Shown here piece by piece: positions 11,605-21,205 of a stretch of 64,000 bases of DNA; within the stretch, counting starts at the first letter, position 1; every line of letters begins with the position of its first letter. The notes under the pieces are model-generated. The model ran no database searches. It was given only the letters and a program-made list of their open reading frames with translations, and had not been told where the DNA came from. Both the position numbers and the translations under genes were made by a program. The stretch comes from Amyelois transitella (Eukaryota > Arthropoda > Insecta > Lepidoptera > Pyralidae), in NCBI RefSeq assembly GCF_032362555.1, contig NC_083531.1, forward strand, positions 4,588,001 to 4,652,000, given 5' to 3'.

Positions 11605-12052
11605 TGGCGGCCTCTGTGACTCAGCGGTAGTACGCTTGTCTGTGACACCGGAGGTCCCGGGTTCGAATCCCGGTCAAGGCATGATGAGAAAAGATCTTTT
11701 TCTGATTGTCCTGGGTCTTGGATGCTTATCTATATAAGTATCCTACTACTATTTTAAAGGCGAAAGTTTGTATGGATGTTTGTTACTCTTTCACGCAAAA
11801 ACTACTGAACCGATTACCATGAAATTTGGTATGTAGGTAGCTGAAGACCCAGAATAACACATAGGCTACTTTTTATCCCAGAGTTCCCGCGGGATTGATA
11901 GGGTTTCCATGCGGACGAAGTCGCGGGCGGCCTCTAGTTTATTATAAAATATAGTATCGTTGAGTTAGTATCTCGTAACACAAGTTTCGAACTTACTTCG
12001 AGGCTAACTCAATCAGTGTAATTTGTCCCGTATATATTTATATTTATTTATT
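11605..12052 (+). repeat. tRNA-headed SINE (family S) split by a Helitron
   Basis: SINE sequence runs 11605-11740 and resumes at 11938 exactly where it left off. This dates the SINE before the Helitron and fixes the Helitron ends. Confidence 0.85.
11741..11937 (+). mobile_element. Helitron family 2 inserted in a SINE, exact ends
   Basis: 197 bp, beginning TCCTACTACTATTTTAAAGG and ending GCGGGCGGCCTCTAG. The host SINE reads ...AAGTA|TTTATT..., so insertion was between A and T with no target duplication, as expected for Helitrons. Confidence 0.88.
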
Positions 12053-12105
12053 ATTTAGTGACAGAATATAAACATGACGTCTGCTGAGTTCATGAATGCT
12101 ACAAT

Positions 12106-12491
12106 TGGCGATCTTTACAACTATTTTCACTAAATAATTAATTAACTTATCCAAAAATAAATAAGTTTTATACTTAATTTGTAATAACTTACTGTATTTG
12201 TCGCAATAACTTCACGGCCACTTCTTCAAGTCAAGATTTAACATGCACTTTTTATTACAAAAGTTGTAAACACTTTAAATAATATTTAACTCACAAAATC
12301 CTTTTGCTTATTTGAAATAAGAATTCGGTTAACAGTCCATTAATAACTGAAGGGTTTTTAATAAAATCCTTCTATTTTAAACAAAAAGGGAAGAGATTTA
12401 CTTAACGTGTAATTATTATTTACAATTTGGTAATGAAAGTAATTACCCATCAAATGGAGTCACATCAACTAATTACATAATTAAAATACAA
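12106..12491. other. AT-rich spacer, nothing recognised
   Basis: AT-rich sequence after the last hairpin unit; no exon, repeat terminus or ORF of interest. Confidence 0.45.
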
Positions 12492-12492
12492 T

Positions 12493-12752
12493 GTGCCGTG
12501 TGGCTCCCGGCACCAATACAAAAAAGAATAGGACCGCTCCATCTCTTTCCCACGGATGTCGTAAAAGGCGACTAAGGGAAAGGCTTACAAACTTGGGATT
12601 CTTTTTTAGGCGATGGGCTAGCAACCTGTCACTATTTAAATCTCAATTCTATCACTAAGCCAAATAGCTGAGCGTGGCCTATCAGTTTTTTTAAGACTGG
12701 TGGCTCTGTCTTCCCCGCTAGGGATATAGACGTGATCATATGTATGTATGTA
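12493..12752 (+). repeat. Family A repeat, full length
   Basis: Starts TGCCGTGTGGCTCCCGGCAC and ends in the (ATGT)n tail. Confidence 0.85.
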
Positions 12753-12817
12753 TTTGGCACTAGATATTATGACGTATGTGATATAATTGATTTTAAACTT
12801 TCGTGTTGCATTATACA

Positions 12818-13560
12818 TGCACACATATAATCACGTCTATAACCCTTGCGGGGTAGATAGAGCCAGCAGTGTTGAAATAACTGGTAGATCACGTTCAGCT
12901 GTTAGGCTTTATGATAGAATTGAGATTCAAATAGTGACAGGTTGCTAGCCCATCGGCCTAAAAAAGAATCCCAAGTTTGTAAGCCTATCCTTAGTCTTAG
13001 TCGCCTTTTACGAAATCCATAGGAAAGAGATGGAGTGGTCCTATTCTTTTTTGTATTGGTGTCGGGAATCACACGGCACTGCACGGCACCACATGTATGG
13101 ATTATACATACACACATATAATCACGTCTATATCCCTTGCGGGGTAGATAGAGCCAGCAGTCTTGAAATGACCGGTAGACCACATTCAGCTGTTAGGCTT
13201 TATGATAGAATTGAGATTCAAATAGTGACAGGTTGCTAGCCCATCGGCTTAAAAAAGAATCCCAAGTTTGTAAGCCTATCCTTAGTCTTAGTCGCCTTTT
13301 ACGAAATCCATGGGAAAGAGATGGAGTGGTCCTATTCTTTTTTGTATTGGTGTCGGGAACCACACGGCACTGCACGGCACCACATGTATGCATTATACAT
13401 ACACACATATAATCACGTCTATATCCCTTGCGGGGTAGATACAACCAGCAGTCTTAAAAAACTGGTAGAACACGTTCAGCTGTTAGGCTTTATGATACAA
13501 TTGAGATTCAAATAGTGACAGGTTGCTAGCCCATCGCCTAGACTGCTGGCTCTGTCTACG
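12818..13560 (-). repeat. Tandem array of family A, 291-bp unit, about 2.5 copies
   Basis: The TGATAGAATTGAGATTC landmark recurs at about 12912, 13203 and 13494. Each unit carries the same peculiar GTCTTAGTCGCC and GGCACTGCACGGCACCAC variants, so the copies arose by tandem duplication, not separate insertions. Confidence 0.8.
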
Positions 13561-14349
13561 CCGCAAGGGATAGACGTGCTTATATGTATGTACAAGTAAA
13601 TTGGTCTATACTTACATGATTTTTCCACTGAAGTTTCGCGTTCTTGACCAGACCCAGGACTTCTACGAAATAATCTGCGATAATGTTGAACTGCAACATT
13701 TTATATTAAATTTAATTCAATACTTTTAACATTGGCACATTGAAACGTCAAATGAAAGTGCATTACTGTTTTCGCCCGTTTTATTCGAAAAATATTTGTA
13801 CCTGCGTCAGATTATTGAAAAAAAAAATCTATTATTCACTAATTGCTATAATTAGGAATGGAGAAAGCGAAACCGGTTTGAAGGAATTTATAGATAAACT
13901 TGTTTTGCGATATGCAGGTAAAAAATTCCCGCGCATTCACACAGGTTGGGACCTTAGGTCAGTGTTGCCAACTAAACGTTTCGAACTACCTCCTGGCTTA
14001 AGTTTTGAAGGCCTCTGTGGCGGAGCGGTAATGCGTTTCCCTGTGTCACATTTGGTCCCGGGTTCGAATCCCGGCCAAGGCATGATGAGAAACGAATATT
14101 CTCTGATTGGCCGGGGTCTTGGATGTCTATCTTTATAATTATTTATTTTTGAATATAGTCACACATCATTTCGTAGAAGTCCTGAGTCCGGTCAAGAACG
14201 CGAAACTTCAGTGAAAAAATCAGGTTAGTATAGACCAATTTACTTGTACATACATATAATCACGTTTATCCCTTGAAGGGTAGACAAAGCCAGTCTAGGC
14301 GATGGTCTAGCAACCTGTCACTATTTGAATCTCAATTCTATCATTAAGG
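13488..14349. repeat. Large inverted duplication with about 180-bp arms
   Basis: The left arm (about 13488-13668) and right arm (about 14167-14349) are inverted copies. Both hold the same deleted family A junction (CGCCTAGACTG), then the TGTACAAGTAAATTGGTC segment and a TTTCGCGTTCTTGACC segment. The spacer of about 500 bp holds a family S SINE. Confidence 0.75.
14009..14145 (+). repeat. tRNA-headed SINE (family S), 3'-truncated
   Basis: Head with GGCCTCTGTGGCGGAGCGG and GGGTTCGAATCCCGG, inside the spacer of the inverted duplication. Confidence 0.8.
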
Positions 14350-14792
14350 CTCTGTCTACCTCTCTCTCTGTCTAAAGGACATAGATGTGATGATATGTAT
14401 GTATGTTGACAGAGTACGTCACCTTCTTTTATTCAGCGCAAATATTTTACTAATTTTGAGCATATTTCCAATAGTAATATACTAATATTAATTTTGGACC
14501 ATATATTTATTTATTTATTGTTTTCAAAAAAATTGTAATAAAAAAATTCTCAGCTCGTTTTTTTTTTAAATACGTTGTATTTTAGTGCTTTTTAGAAATA
14601 ACCGTTGGCAACCGTGCCTTCGCCACAAGACGTTATCGTCCGAAAAATTATTTATTTATTTAAAACTTTATTGAGCCTCAAAGGTACAATAGGTGGACTT
14701 AATGCTAATAGCATTATCTAAGGTTGACTAACTTTGTAAATAGCTAATAGATTAATAATCCGATGTCAATTGAAGAGTAAGAAAAAAAATAC

Positions 14793-15063
14793 ACAAATCT
14801 ATACTAATATTATAAAGCTGAAGAGTTTGTTTGTTTGAACGCGCTAATTTTAGGAACTACTGGTTCAAATTTAAAAACTATTTTTGTGTTTAATAGACCA
14901 TTTATTGAGGAAGGGTTTATGCTATTTATCATCACGCTGTAACTATTAGGAGCGAATAAATAATGAAAGATGTGAAAAAAAACGGGATAAATTTATCAAT
15001 CCAGGGCTTCAATGATGCCCAAAATAACTTTTCCACGCGGACGAAGTCGCGGGCACAGCTTGT
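14793..15063 (+). mobile_element. Lep1-like Helitron
   Basis: Begins TCTATACTAATATTATAAAG and ends CGCGGGCACAGCTTG; the terminal CTAG has mutated to CTTG. Confidence 0.75.
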
Positions 15064-15104
15064 TTTTTATACCTACATAAACATATCTACATATATAAGA
15101 ATAT

Positions 15105-15250
15105 ATTACGGTGAGGGAAAATCCCCTGCAAAGGTCGCGGAGGTCAGACGGGAGTCGCTTCGTGTAAAAACCTGACTCACCCAATCCAGGGTCCATGGTC
15201 AAAGGCGTACCCCGGGCTCCTCTTCAGAGTGGTGAGGATGCAATCAAGAC
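15105..15250 (+). repeat. Family C SINE-like repeat, fragment
   Basis: Carries CAAAGGTCGCGGAGGTCAGA, GGGAGTCGCTTCGTG and CCCGGGCTCCTCT segments. Confidence 0.65.
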
Positions 15251-15330
15251 AAAGTAAGAAGGAAGAAAGAAGAAAGAAAGAATATTATACCTATAGAGAC
15301 ACAAAAATGCATATTATTGATATAATTATT

Positions 15331-15597
15331 GTGCCGTGTGGTTCCCGGGACCATTAAAAAAGAATAGGACCACTCCATCTCATTCCCATGGATGTCGTAA
15401 TGGCGACTAAGGGTACGCTTATAAACTTGGGATTCTTGTTTTAGGCGACGGGCTAGCAACCTGTCACTTTTTGAATCTCAATTCTATCTTAAAGCCAAAC
15501 AGCTGAATGTGGCCTATAAGATTGTTTACTTTTCAAGATTGTTGGCTCTGACTACCCCGCAAGGGATATAGACGTGATAATATCTATATATGTATGT
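15331..15597 (+). repeat. Family A repeat, full length
   Basis: Starts GTGCCGTGTGGTTCCCGGGA and ends in an (ATGT)n tail. Confidence 0.85.
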
Positions 15598-15815
15598 ATA
15601 AGTTATATAAAAATGTGACAATGTTACGTTTCAGATATTGAGGAATAAGTACAATTTATCAAATCACAAATAGTTGAAAACTTGTTTATTAATTACACTT
15701 ATCTAAATGTGTTTTAAATTACTGACGGTGATTACTGTTTGAAATATTTATTAACATATTTTAGAATCATTGCTCAATCGGTATTTCAATGAGTCATAAA
15801 TAAATTATCAGTAAT

Positions 15816-16083
15816 TGCCGTGTGGCTCCCGGCACCAATTATAAAAATAATAATAGGACCTCTCCATCTCGTTCCCATGGATGTCGTAAAAGGCGACTAA
15901 AGGATAGGCCTATTAACTTAGGATTCTTCTTTTAGGCGATGGGCTAGCAACCTGTCACTATTTGAATCTCAATTCTATCATTAAGCCAAACAGCTGAACG
16001 TGGCCTATCAGTCTTTTCAAGATTGTTGGCTCTGTCTACCCCGCAAGGGATATAGACGTGATTATATGTACATATGTATGTAT
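15816..16083 (+). repeat. Family A repeat, full length
   Basis: Starts TGCCGTGTGGCTCCCGGCAC and ends in an (ATGT)n tail. Confidence 0.85.
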
Positions 16084-16500
16084 GAGTAATTGCTAAATAG
16101 GTTTACTTATGTACTTTATGAATCGGAATGTATTCGCTATGGATGTTGTGAAAGGCGACTAAAGGAAAGGCTAATAAATTAATTCAAATTTCAATGTAAT
16201 AACTCTCTAAAAAAATCCTATATCGTTTTTGTAGGATCACAGAAAATCAACGCATTTTGTGACATCATCATACACATGCATATGCTGAGTGGAAACCCTT
16301 TTGGTTTTATCGTGTAATTATTTTTTTATTATTGTTTTAAAAAAAATTTAATGTCACCTTTCGCGCCAAATAAAGATCTTTCTTTCTTTATTTCTGTGGT
16401 ATTTTAAATATATACTTAGGTGGAAACCCTTATCACTGAGGTGTATGAAAAATAGATGTTGGCCGATTCTCAGACCCACTCAATATGCTCACAAATAAAT
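16084..16500. other. Spacer, nothing recognised
   Basis: AT-rich sequence with a stray family A fragment near 16140-16180 and a TTTCTTTCTTTAT microsatellite; no gene seen. Confidence 0.4.
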
Positions 16501-16502
16501 AA

Positions 16503-16738
16503 ATAAATATTTACGGGGCAAATTACACTGATTGAGTAAGCCTCGAATAAAGTTTGAGACTTGTGTCACGAGATACTAACTCAACGATACTATATTTTAT
16601 AACAAATACTTATATAGATAAAAATCCAAGACCTAGGCCAACAGAAAAAGTTATTTTCTTATCACGCCCTGGCCGGGATTCGAACCCGGGACCTCCGGTG
16701 TCACAGAGAAGCGTACTACCGCTGCGCCACAGAGGCCG
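16503..16738 (-). repeat. tRNA-headed SINE (family S), full length
   Basis: Reverse copy; the GGGATTCGAACCCGGGACC B box and GCGCCACAGAGGCC A-box region lie at its right end. Confidence 0.85.
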
Positions 16739-17625
16739 TGAGACGAAATTTTCATGAGAATCGGTCAAGCCATTTCGGAGGAGTACGGGAACGAATATTG
16801 TGACACGAGAATTTTATATATAAGATTTAGAATACATAGTTTCTTTTTATTATTAAATATAATTAGTTATTATACTTAAGTTATGTTTTAGTTCGCTCCT
16901 AAATTCTTATTTATTATTAATATATTGTCTACAGTATATACTTAGATATACCTAGACGGTAACAGGTAGGTACGATTTATACCATTTCATATTTTTAATA
17001 ATAAAACACCAAATATAATTTAATTTATTTCACAAAATACTTACATGTAATAATTTTATTTTTAAATTCCAAATATTTTATGTGTAAAATATTAGATCCG
17101 CCATTTTGTGACGACGGCCATCTTGTACCGAACGAACCATCAAACTATAAACTAATTCACCTTTAAACAAAACAAATCAAAACCATAATCAGTCCATGCG
17201 TTCAAGAGCTCCGATGTCACAGACGCAAATACACGTCAAACTTATAACACCCCATCCTTTTTCCGTCGGGGGTTAAAAAATGGCACCTATATTATTTCTT
17301 CGTCTTCTTGATGAATGGAACCAGCGAAACTATTTAGTAAGACAGCTTTATGATAAATGGAGACTTCATAAGCCGTGTCACCAAATTGTCTTGCTGGTTG
17401 AATTGAGAACTTCCTCTTTTTTGTCAGTCGGTTAACTGTGATATTGGTCCACGGAGAATCCTCGTATTTTAAGCTGAGCTAAGATATTAAATTATACATA
17501 TATACAAACATATAAAATCACGTCTTTTGGTATACGTATATATTATGTAGATACCTACATACATCAAGAAAAAAAAATAAGAAATAAACTTAAAATGAAG
17601 AGAAATTCTAAACGCAAAATTTTAT
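16739..17625. other. AT-rich spacer with unassigned repeat ends
   Basis: Positions 16745-16830 (CATTTCGGAGGAGTACGGGA) look like the 3' end of a dispersed element. Positions 17180-17280 (CCATCCTTTTTCCGTCGGGG) look like another. No host exon was recognised. Confidence 0.4.
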
Positions 17626-17629
17626 TTTA

Positions 17630-17842
17630 AAGGCCCACTCCATCATGGATTTCGTAAAATGCGACTAAGGGATAGGCTTCTAAACTTGGGATTCTTCTTT
17701 TAATGGATGGGCTAGTAACCCGTCACTGTTTGACACTCAATTATATCATTAAGTCAAATAGCTGCCTATCTGTCTTTTCAAGACTGTTGACTCTGTCTAC
17801 CTCGCAAGGGATATAGACGTGATCATATGTATGTATGCAAAA
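17630..17842 (+). repeat. Family A repeat, diverged
   Basis: Lacks the 5' hairpin; retains the ATGGATTTCGTAAAATGCG to GATATAGACGTGATCATATG region. Confidence 0.75.
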
Positions 17843-17967
17843 TTAAAAATTAATGTCGCTTGTACTCACCCTAAATATAACTATATAATGTGTGTGCTGC
17901 TGTCTGTTCGTACATATATAACATTCGTTTATCATTTTGCGGTTTGTTTATTGATTTTTAATATGTC

Positions 17968-18000
17968 ACATATATATATATACATATATATATATATATG
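17968..18000. repeat. (TA)n microsatellite
   Basis: A run of alternating T and A broken by TACATA, between family A copies. Confidence 0.8.
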
Positions 18001-18084
18001 TTACAGTAAGTTATGTTGTTTACGGCAAAGAAGTGTTTTCACATACATATATGTATTTATATACATACATATAATTCTTTTTTT

Positions 18085-18237
18085 TAAGGCAATGGGCTAG
18101 CAACCTGTCACTATTTGAATCTCAATTCCATCATAAAGCCAAACAGCTGAACGTGGCCATTCAGTCTTTTCGGGACTATTGGCTCTGTCTACCCCGTAAG
18201 GGATATAGACGTGACTATATGTATGTATGTATGTAGA
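18085..18237 (+). repeat. Family A repeat, 3' half
   Basis: Starts within the AGGCAATGGGCTAGCAACC segment and ends in (ATGT)n. Confidence 0.8.
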
Positions 18238-18398
18238 TCTTTTTCTACCGTTCCTGGTTTGGTCTAGACAAATTTATCTACAAATGGCTAATTTAACAAT
18301 GTTACCGCAACATGTGGTTTTCTCGTATTTTTGATAGCAACATACATATATACTACATATGTATGTATATATATATTGATAGCAACTTAACTCTCATA

Positions 18399-18640
18399 GT
18401 GCCGTGTGGTTACCGGTAGGTACCAATAAAAAAAAGAATAGAACCACTCAATCTCGTTCCCATGGATGTTGTAAAAGGCGACTAAGGGATAGAATTATAA
18501 ACTTGGGATTCTTCATTTAGGCGACGGGCTAGCAACCTATAACATTAATCGAAATAGCTGATCGTGGCCTATCGGTCTTTTCAAGACTGTTCGCTCTGTC
18601 TACCCCGCAAGGGATATAGACGTGATTATATGTATGTTAA
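18399..18640 (+). repeat. Family A repeat, near full length
   Basis: Starts GTGCCGTGTGGTTACCGG; a short internal deletion follows GCTAGCAACCTA. Confidence 0.8.
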
Positions 18641-18734
18641 CTCTCATAGCTTTAAAATATTTTTGATATGTGTGATATGTCAATGACGGCCTTTTTTTTT
18701 ACATTTTCATACCGCGACAATTAGATTTAACCCC

Positions 18735-18788
18735 GATGCAACATGATTTAGGTCCCCCGCAAAGGTTGCGGAGGTCAGACGGGAGTCG
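18735..18788 (+). repeat. Family C fragment
   Basis: Carries GCAAAGGTTGCGGAGGTCAG and GGGAGTCGC and stops where the adjacent perfect palindrome begins. Confidence 0.55.
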
Positions 18789-18846
18789 CTAATGTCGATT
18801 ACATAAATAAATATCACACGATATTTATTTATGTAATCGACATTAG
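18789..18846. repeat. Perfect palindrome, 27-bp arms, 4-nt loop
   Basis: Left arm 18789-18815 and right arm 18820-18846 are exact reverse complements around ACAC. Such a structure could extrude a cruciform or come from fold-back template switching. Confidence 0.9.
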
Positions 18847-19206
18847 ATAAATAAATATTTAGCGAAAAGAAGCAACTAAAACGAACACTTAAAAAACTTA
18901 CCGAATCTTCATTCACGCCGAATATGCATTATACATTAAAAACTTTGGACACAAATAAATTAATTACTTACTACACTTTCTTCCAAAATAACTAGTCAAT
19001 AACATGAACTATGAACGATGATTTGTCTTGCACTAATTAAATTTGACTGCATGAAGTAACAACGTGTTGTTATAACAAATAATACGTGATAATTAACAAA
19101 TAAATACAATAATGTGATGCGTGTGTATAAACAAAATTGACATGTACATATCGAGAGATTTATTTAGAGTCAGCATATTTTGCTTCCGCGAATGTATGGC
19201 ACGTAT

Positions 19207-19460
19207 CTATACTAATATTATAAAGCTGAAGAGTTTGTTTGTTTGAACGCGCTAATCTCAGGAAGTACTGGTTCGAATTGAAAAATTATTTTTGTGTTGA
19301 ATAGATCATTTATTGAGGAAGGCTTTAGGTAATATAACATCACGCTGCAACTATTAGGGAGCGAAGAAATAATGGAAAATGTGAAAAAAAACGGGGTAAA
19401 TTATTTATCCTTGAGGGCTTCAATGATGCCCAATATAACTATTCCATGCGGACGAAGGCG
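19207..19460 (+). mobile_element. Lep1-like Helitron, 3' end lost
   Basis: Begins TCTATACTAATATTATAAAG and runs to ATTCCATGCGGACGAAG, where it breaks off before CTAG. Confidence 0.75.
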
Positions 19461-19494
19461 TTGTTTTATAAAAGGTGTAGGTACATACCTACCA

Positions 19495-19870
19495 GTCCGT
19501 GTGGTTCCCGGCATCAATAGAAAAATGAATAGGACCACTCCATCTTACCCATGGCTGTCGTAAAGGCGACTAAAGTATATCCTAATGATGATGTGATGTA
19601 TGTATTATGTACTTCATACATATAATCACGTCTATTTCCCGTACGGGGAAGACAGAGTCAGTTGTCTTGAAAAGACTGGAAGGTGACGTTCAGCCATTTG
19701 GCTCAATGATAGAATTGAGATTCAAATAGTGACAGGTAGCTAGCCCATCGCCTTAACGAAGAATCGCAAGTTTATAAGCCTATCCCGTAGTCGCCTTTTA
19801 CAACATCCATGGGAAAGAGATGGAGTGGTCCTATTTTTTTTCTATAGTTGCCGAAAATCACACGGCGCGG
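19495..19870. repeat. Two family A copies, head fragment (+) then full copy (-)
   Basis: A forward head fragment at 19495-19580, then a reverse near-full copy at 19622-19863 that ends near a diverged head. Confidence 0.75.
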
Positions 19871-20017
19871 CCAATTTAAAAAATATATTGGTAATATATA
19901 ATACTGTAGTGAACATTACCACACTGACTTAAATTTGCAAGGTTGCTTACTCTGCAAGGTTGAATGAAACGCAGCTTCAGCTAAATTTAATTTCTAGGTA
20001 TATGTATGTTTTATACA

Positions 20018-20205
20018 ATAATCACGTCTATATCCCTTGCGGGGTAGACAAAGTCAACAGTCTTGAAAAGACTGATAGGCCACATTGAGCTATTTAGCTT
20101 AATGATAGAATTGTGATTCATAGTGACAGGTTGCTAGCCCGTCGCCTAAAAGAAGAATCCCAAGTTTATAAGCCTATCCCGTAGTCGCCTTTTACAACAT
20201 CCCAT
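20018..20205 (-). repeat. Family A repeat, partial
   Basis: Reverse copy truncated at the GCCTTTTACAACATCC segment, where a family C fragment (about 20205-20285) takes over. Confidence 0.75.
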
Positions 20206-20439
20206 ATTAAACCCGGTGGCACTGCGGACCCCGGGTTCCTCTCCAAAGAGGTGAGGATTCGGCGGGCCTGCCAGAAGCATGATGAGTTCGAACCTAACAG
20301 ACTGGCTCTGTGTGTACCAATCATCATTCAAGTACAACAAAAAAAGTAAAAAAATGTTTTTCTTATTGTCAACTTTTGACATTGACTTTGACAAAACGAT
20401 GTCGCCAACTTTTGCGTGTCCCCGCAAAAGCAAGGTACT

Positions 20440-21007
20440 AAACTAATCAAAAATTACTTGACTAGCTTTCGCGCGCAGTTTTACTTTGAATTTTTAGAAA
20501 AGGAATTTTTTTACTAAAAAATACGAACAGCTTTGTAATAATAGTCCTCTGTACTCAGCCATTTTGATCAAAAGTTGCGATAAAACAAAAATAAGCTCTT
20601 TTTATTTATATATTACATCAAGTAAATATTTTATACTTTTATTTTTGATTGAGTCAAAGTCAAACCAGTGAATGGAATATTTTTTTTTTTCTTTATTATT
20701 CATATTATTTTCGACGGGGTAACTTCAGTTATCAGCGTTGGCAATACCAACCCGAAAAGTCAAATCGAACAATCAAAACATAACCTGTAAAAATAAAAAC
20801 ATTAAAAACCTATTCATTTTAAAAATTAAGAATGAACTTATAATGAATTTAGGCTTACTTTTAGCTGATTGAAACATAAATTACTTAGAAAGGTTCGTCA
20901 TGTCTTAGTGGTTTTGTGTAATACCTAAATCTTTGATTTGTTTATTTTTTTTTGAAAAGGTAACTTGTGAAATTTTGAATTGTTATGTAAAAACCATTTT
21001 TCTACAG
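20440..21007 (+). promoter_or_regulatory. Probable Urm1 5' flank and leader
   Basis: Repeat-poor AT-rich sequence directly upstream of the Urm1 start. The start codon follows a TTTTTCTACAG acceptor-like sequence, so a 5'-UTR intron ending at 21007 is likely; its donor was not settled. No core promoter motif is claimed. Confidence 0.4.
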
Positions 21008-21205
21008 ATGGCAGAATTAAAAATAAACTTACGCTTCGGTGGCGGTGCCGAATTACTGTTTGACAAAATAAAAAGGCGGGAAATAGAATTACCGCCACTG
21101 AAGAAATGCTATCCAGACTTGGAGCAAGACAGTTGGAGGATACGAGAATTATTAATTTGGATAAAAGATAATCTATTGAGGGAAAGGCCGGAACTGTTTT
21201 TGCAG
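21008..21205 (+). CDS. Urm1: Urm1 exon 1 (residues 1-66)
   Basis: Starts at the ATG following TCTACAG and ends CTG-TTT-TTG-CAG before GTATTT, in phase 0. An upstream in-frame ATG at 20933 lies in probable intron or leader sequence and was not used because family members start with MAxx near this point. Confidence 0.95.

Larger units (their letters stand above)
5780..12105. repeat. Array of about 26 diverged hairpin-forming units
   Basis: A core of about 46 bp recurs: ATCAC, five bases, CAGTGACA, an 11-nt AT-rich loop, TGTCTACTG, five bases, GTGAT. CAGTGACA pairs with TGTC-T-ACTG, ATCAC with GTGAT, and flanks such as CTTTCAGT with ACT-AAAAG, giving an imperfect hairpin of about 80 nt. Cores (CAGTGACA or close variant) start near 5794, 6030, 6164, 6298, 6432, 6566, 6700, 6834, 7053, 7325, 7424, 7724, 7848, 7968, 8088, 8268, 8393, 8526, 8720, 9005, 9153, 10307, 10713, 11114, 11572 and 12056. 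Spacing is about 134 bp between 6030 and 6834 and 120 bp between 7848 and 8088; elsewhere SINE and Helitron insertions interrupt it. The family is not recognised. Confidence 0.8.

Noticed and set aside
5780..12105. CRISPR-like or iron-responsive-element array (CAGTGA in every unit)
   Set aside because: Units are diverged and irregularly spaced in a eukaryotic genome, and CAGTGA lies in a stem, not as the hexaloop of an iron-responsive element; the flanking five bases do not pair as one requires.
12902..13444. Several 70-90-codon ORFs with a repeated protein pattern
   Set aside because: All are translations of family A repeat copies, and the same peptides recur at many other family A sites.
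13740..14138. 132-codon ORF
   Set aside because: It runs through the spacer of the inverted duplication into a SINE and has no recognisable domain.
20146..20433. 95-codon ORF upstream of Urm1
   Set aside because: It mixes family A and family C repeat sequence with unique DNA; no conserved motif.
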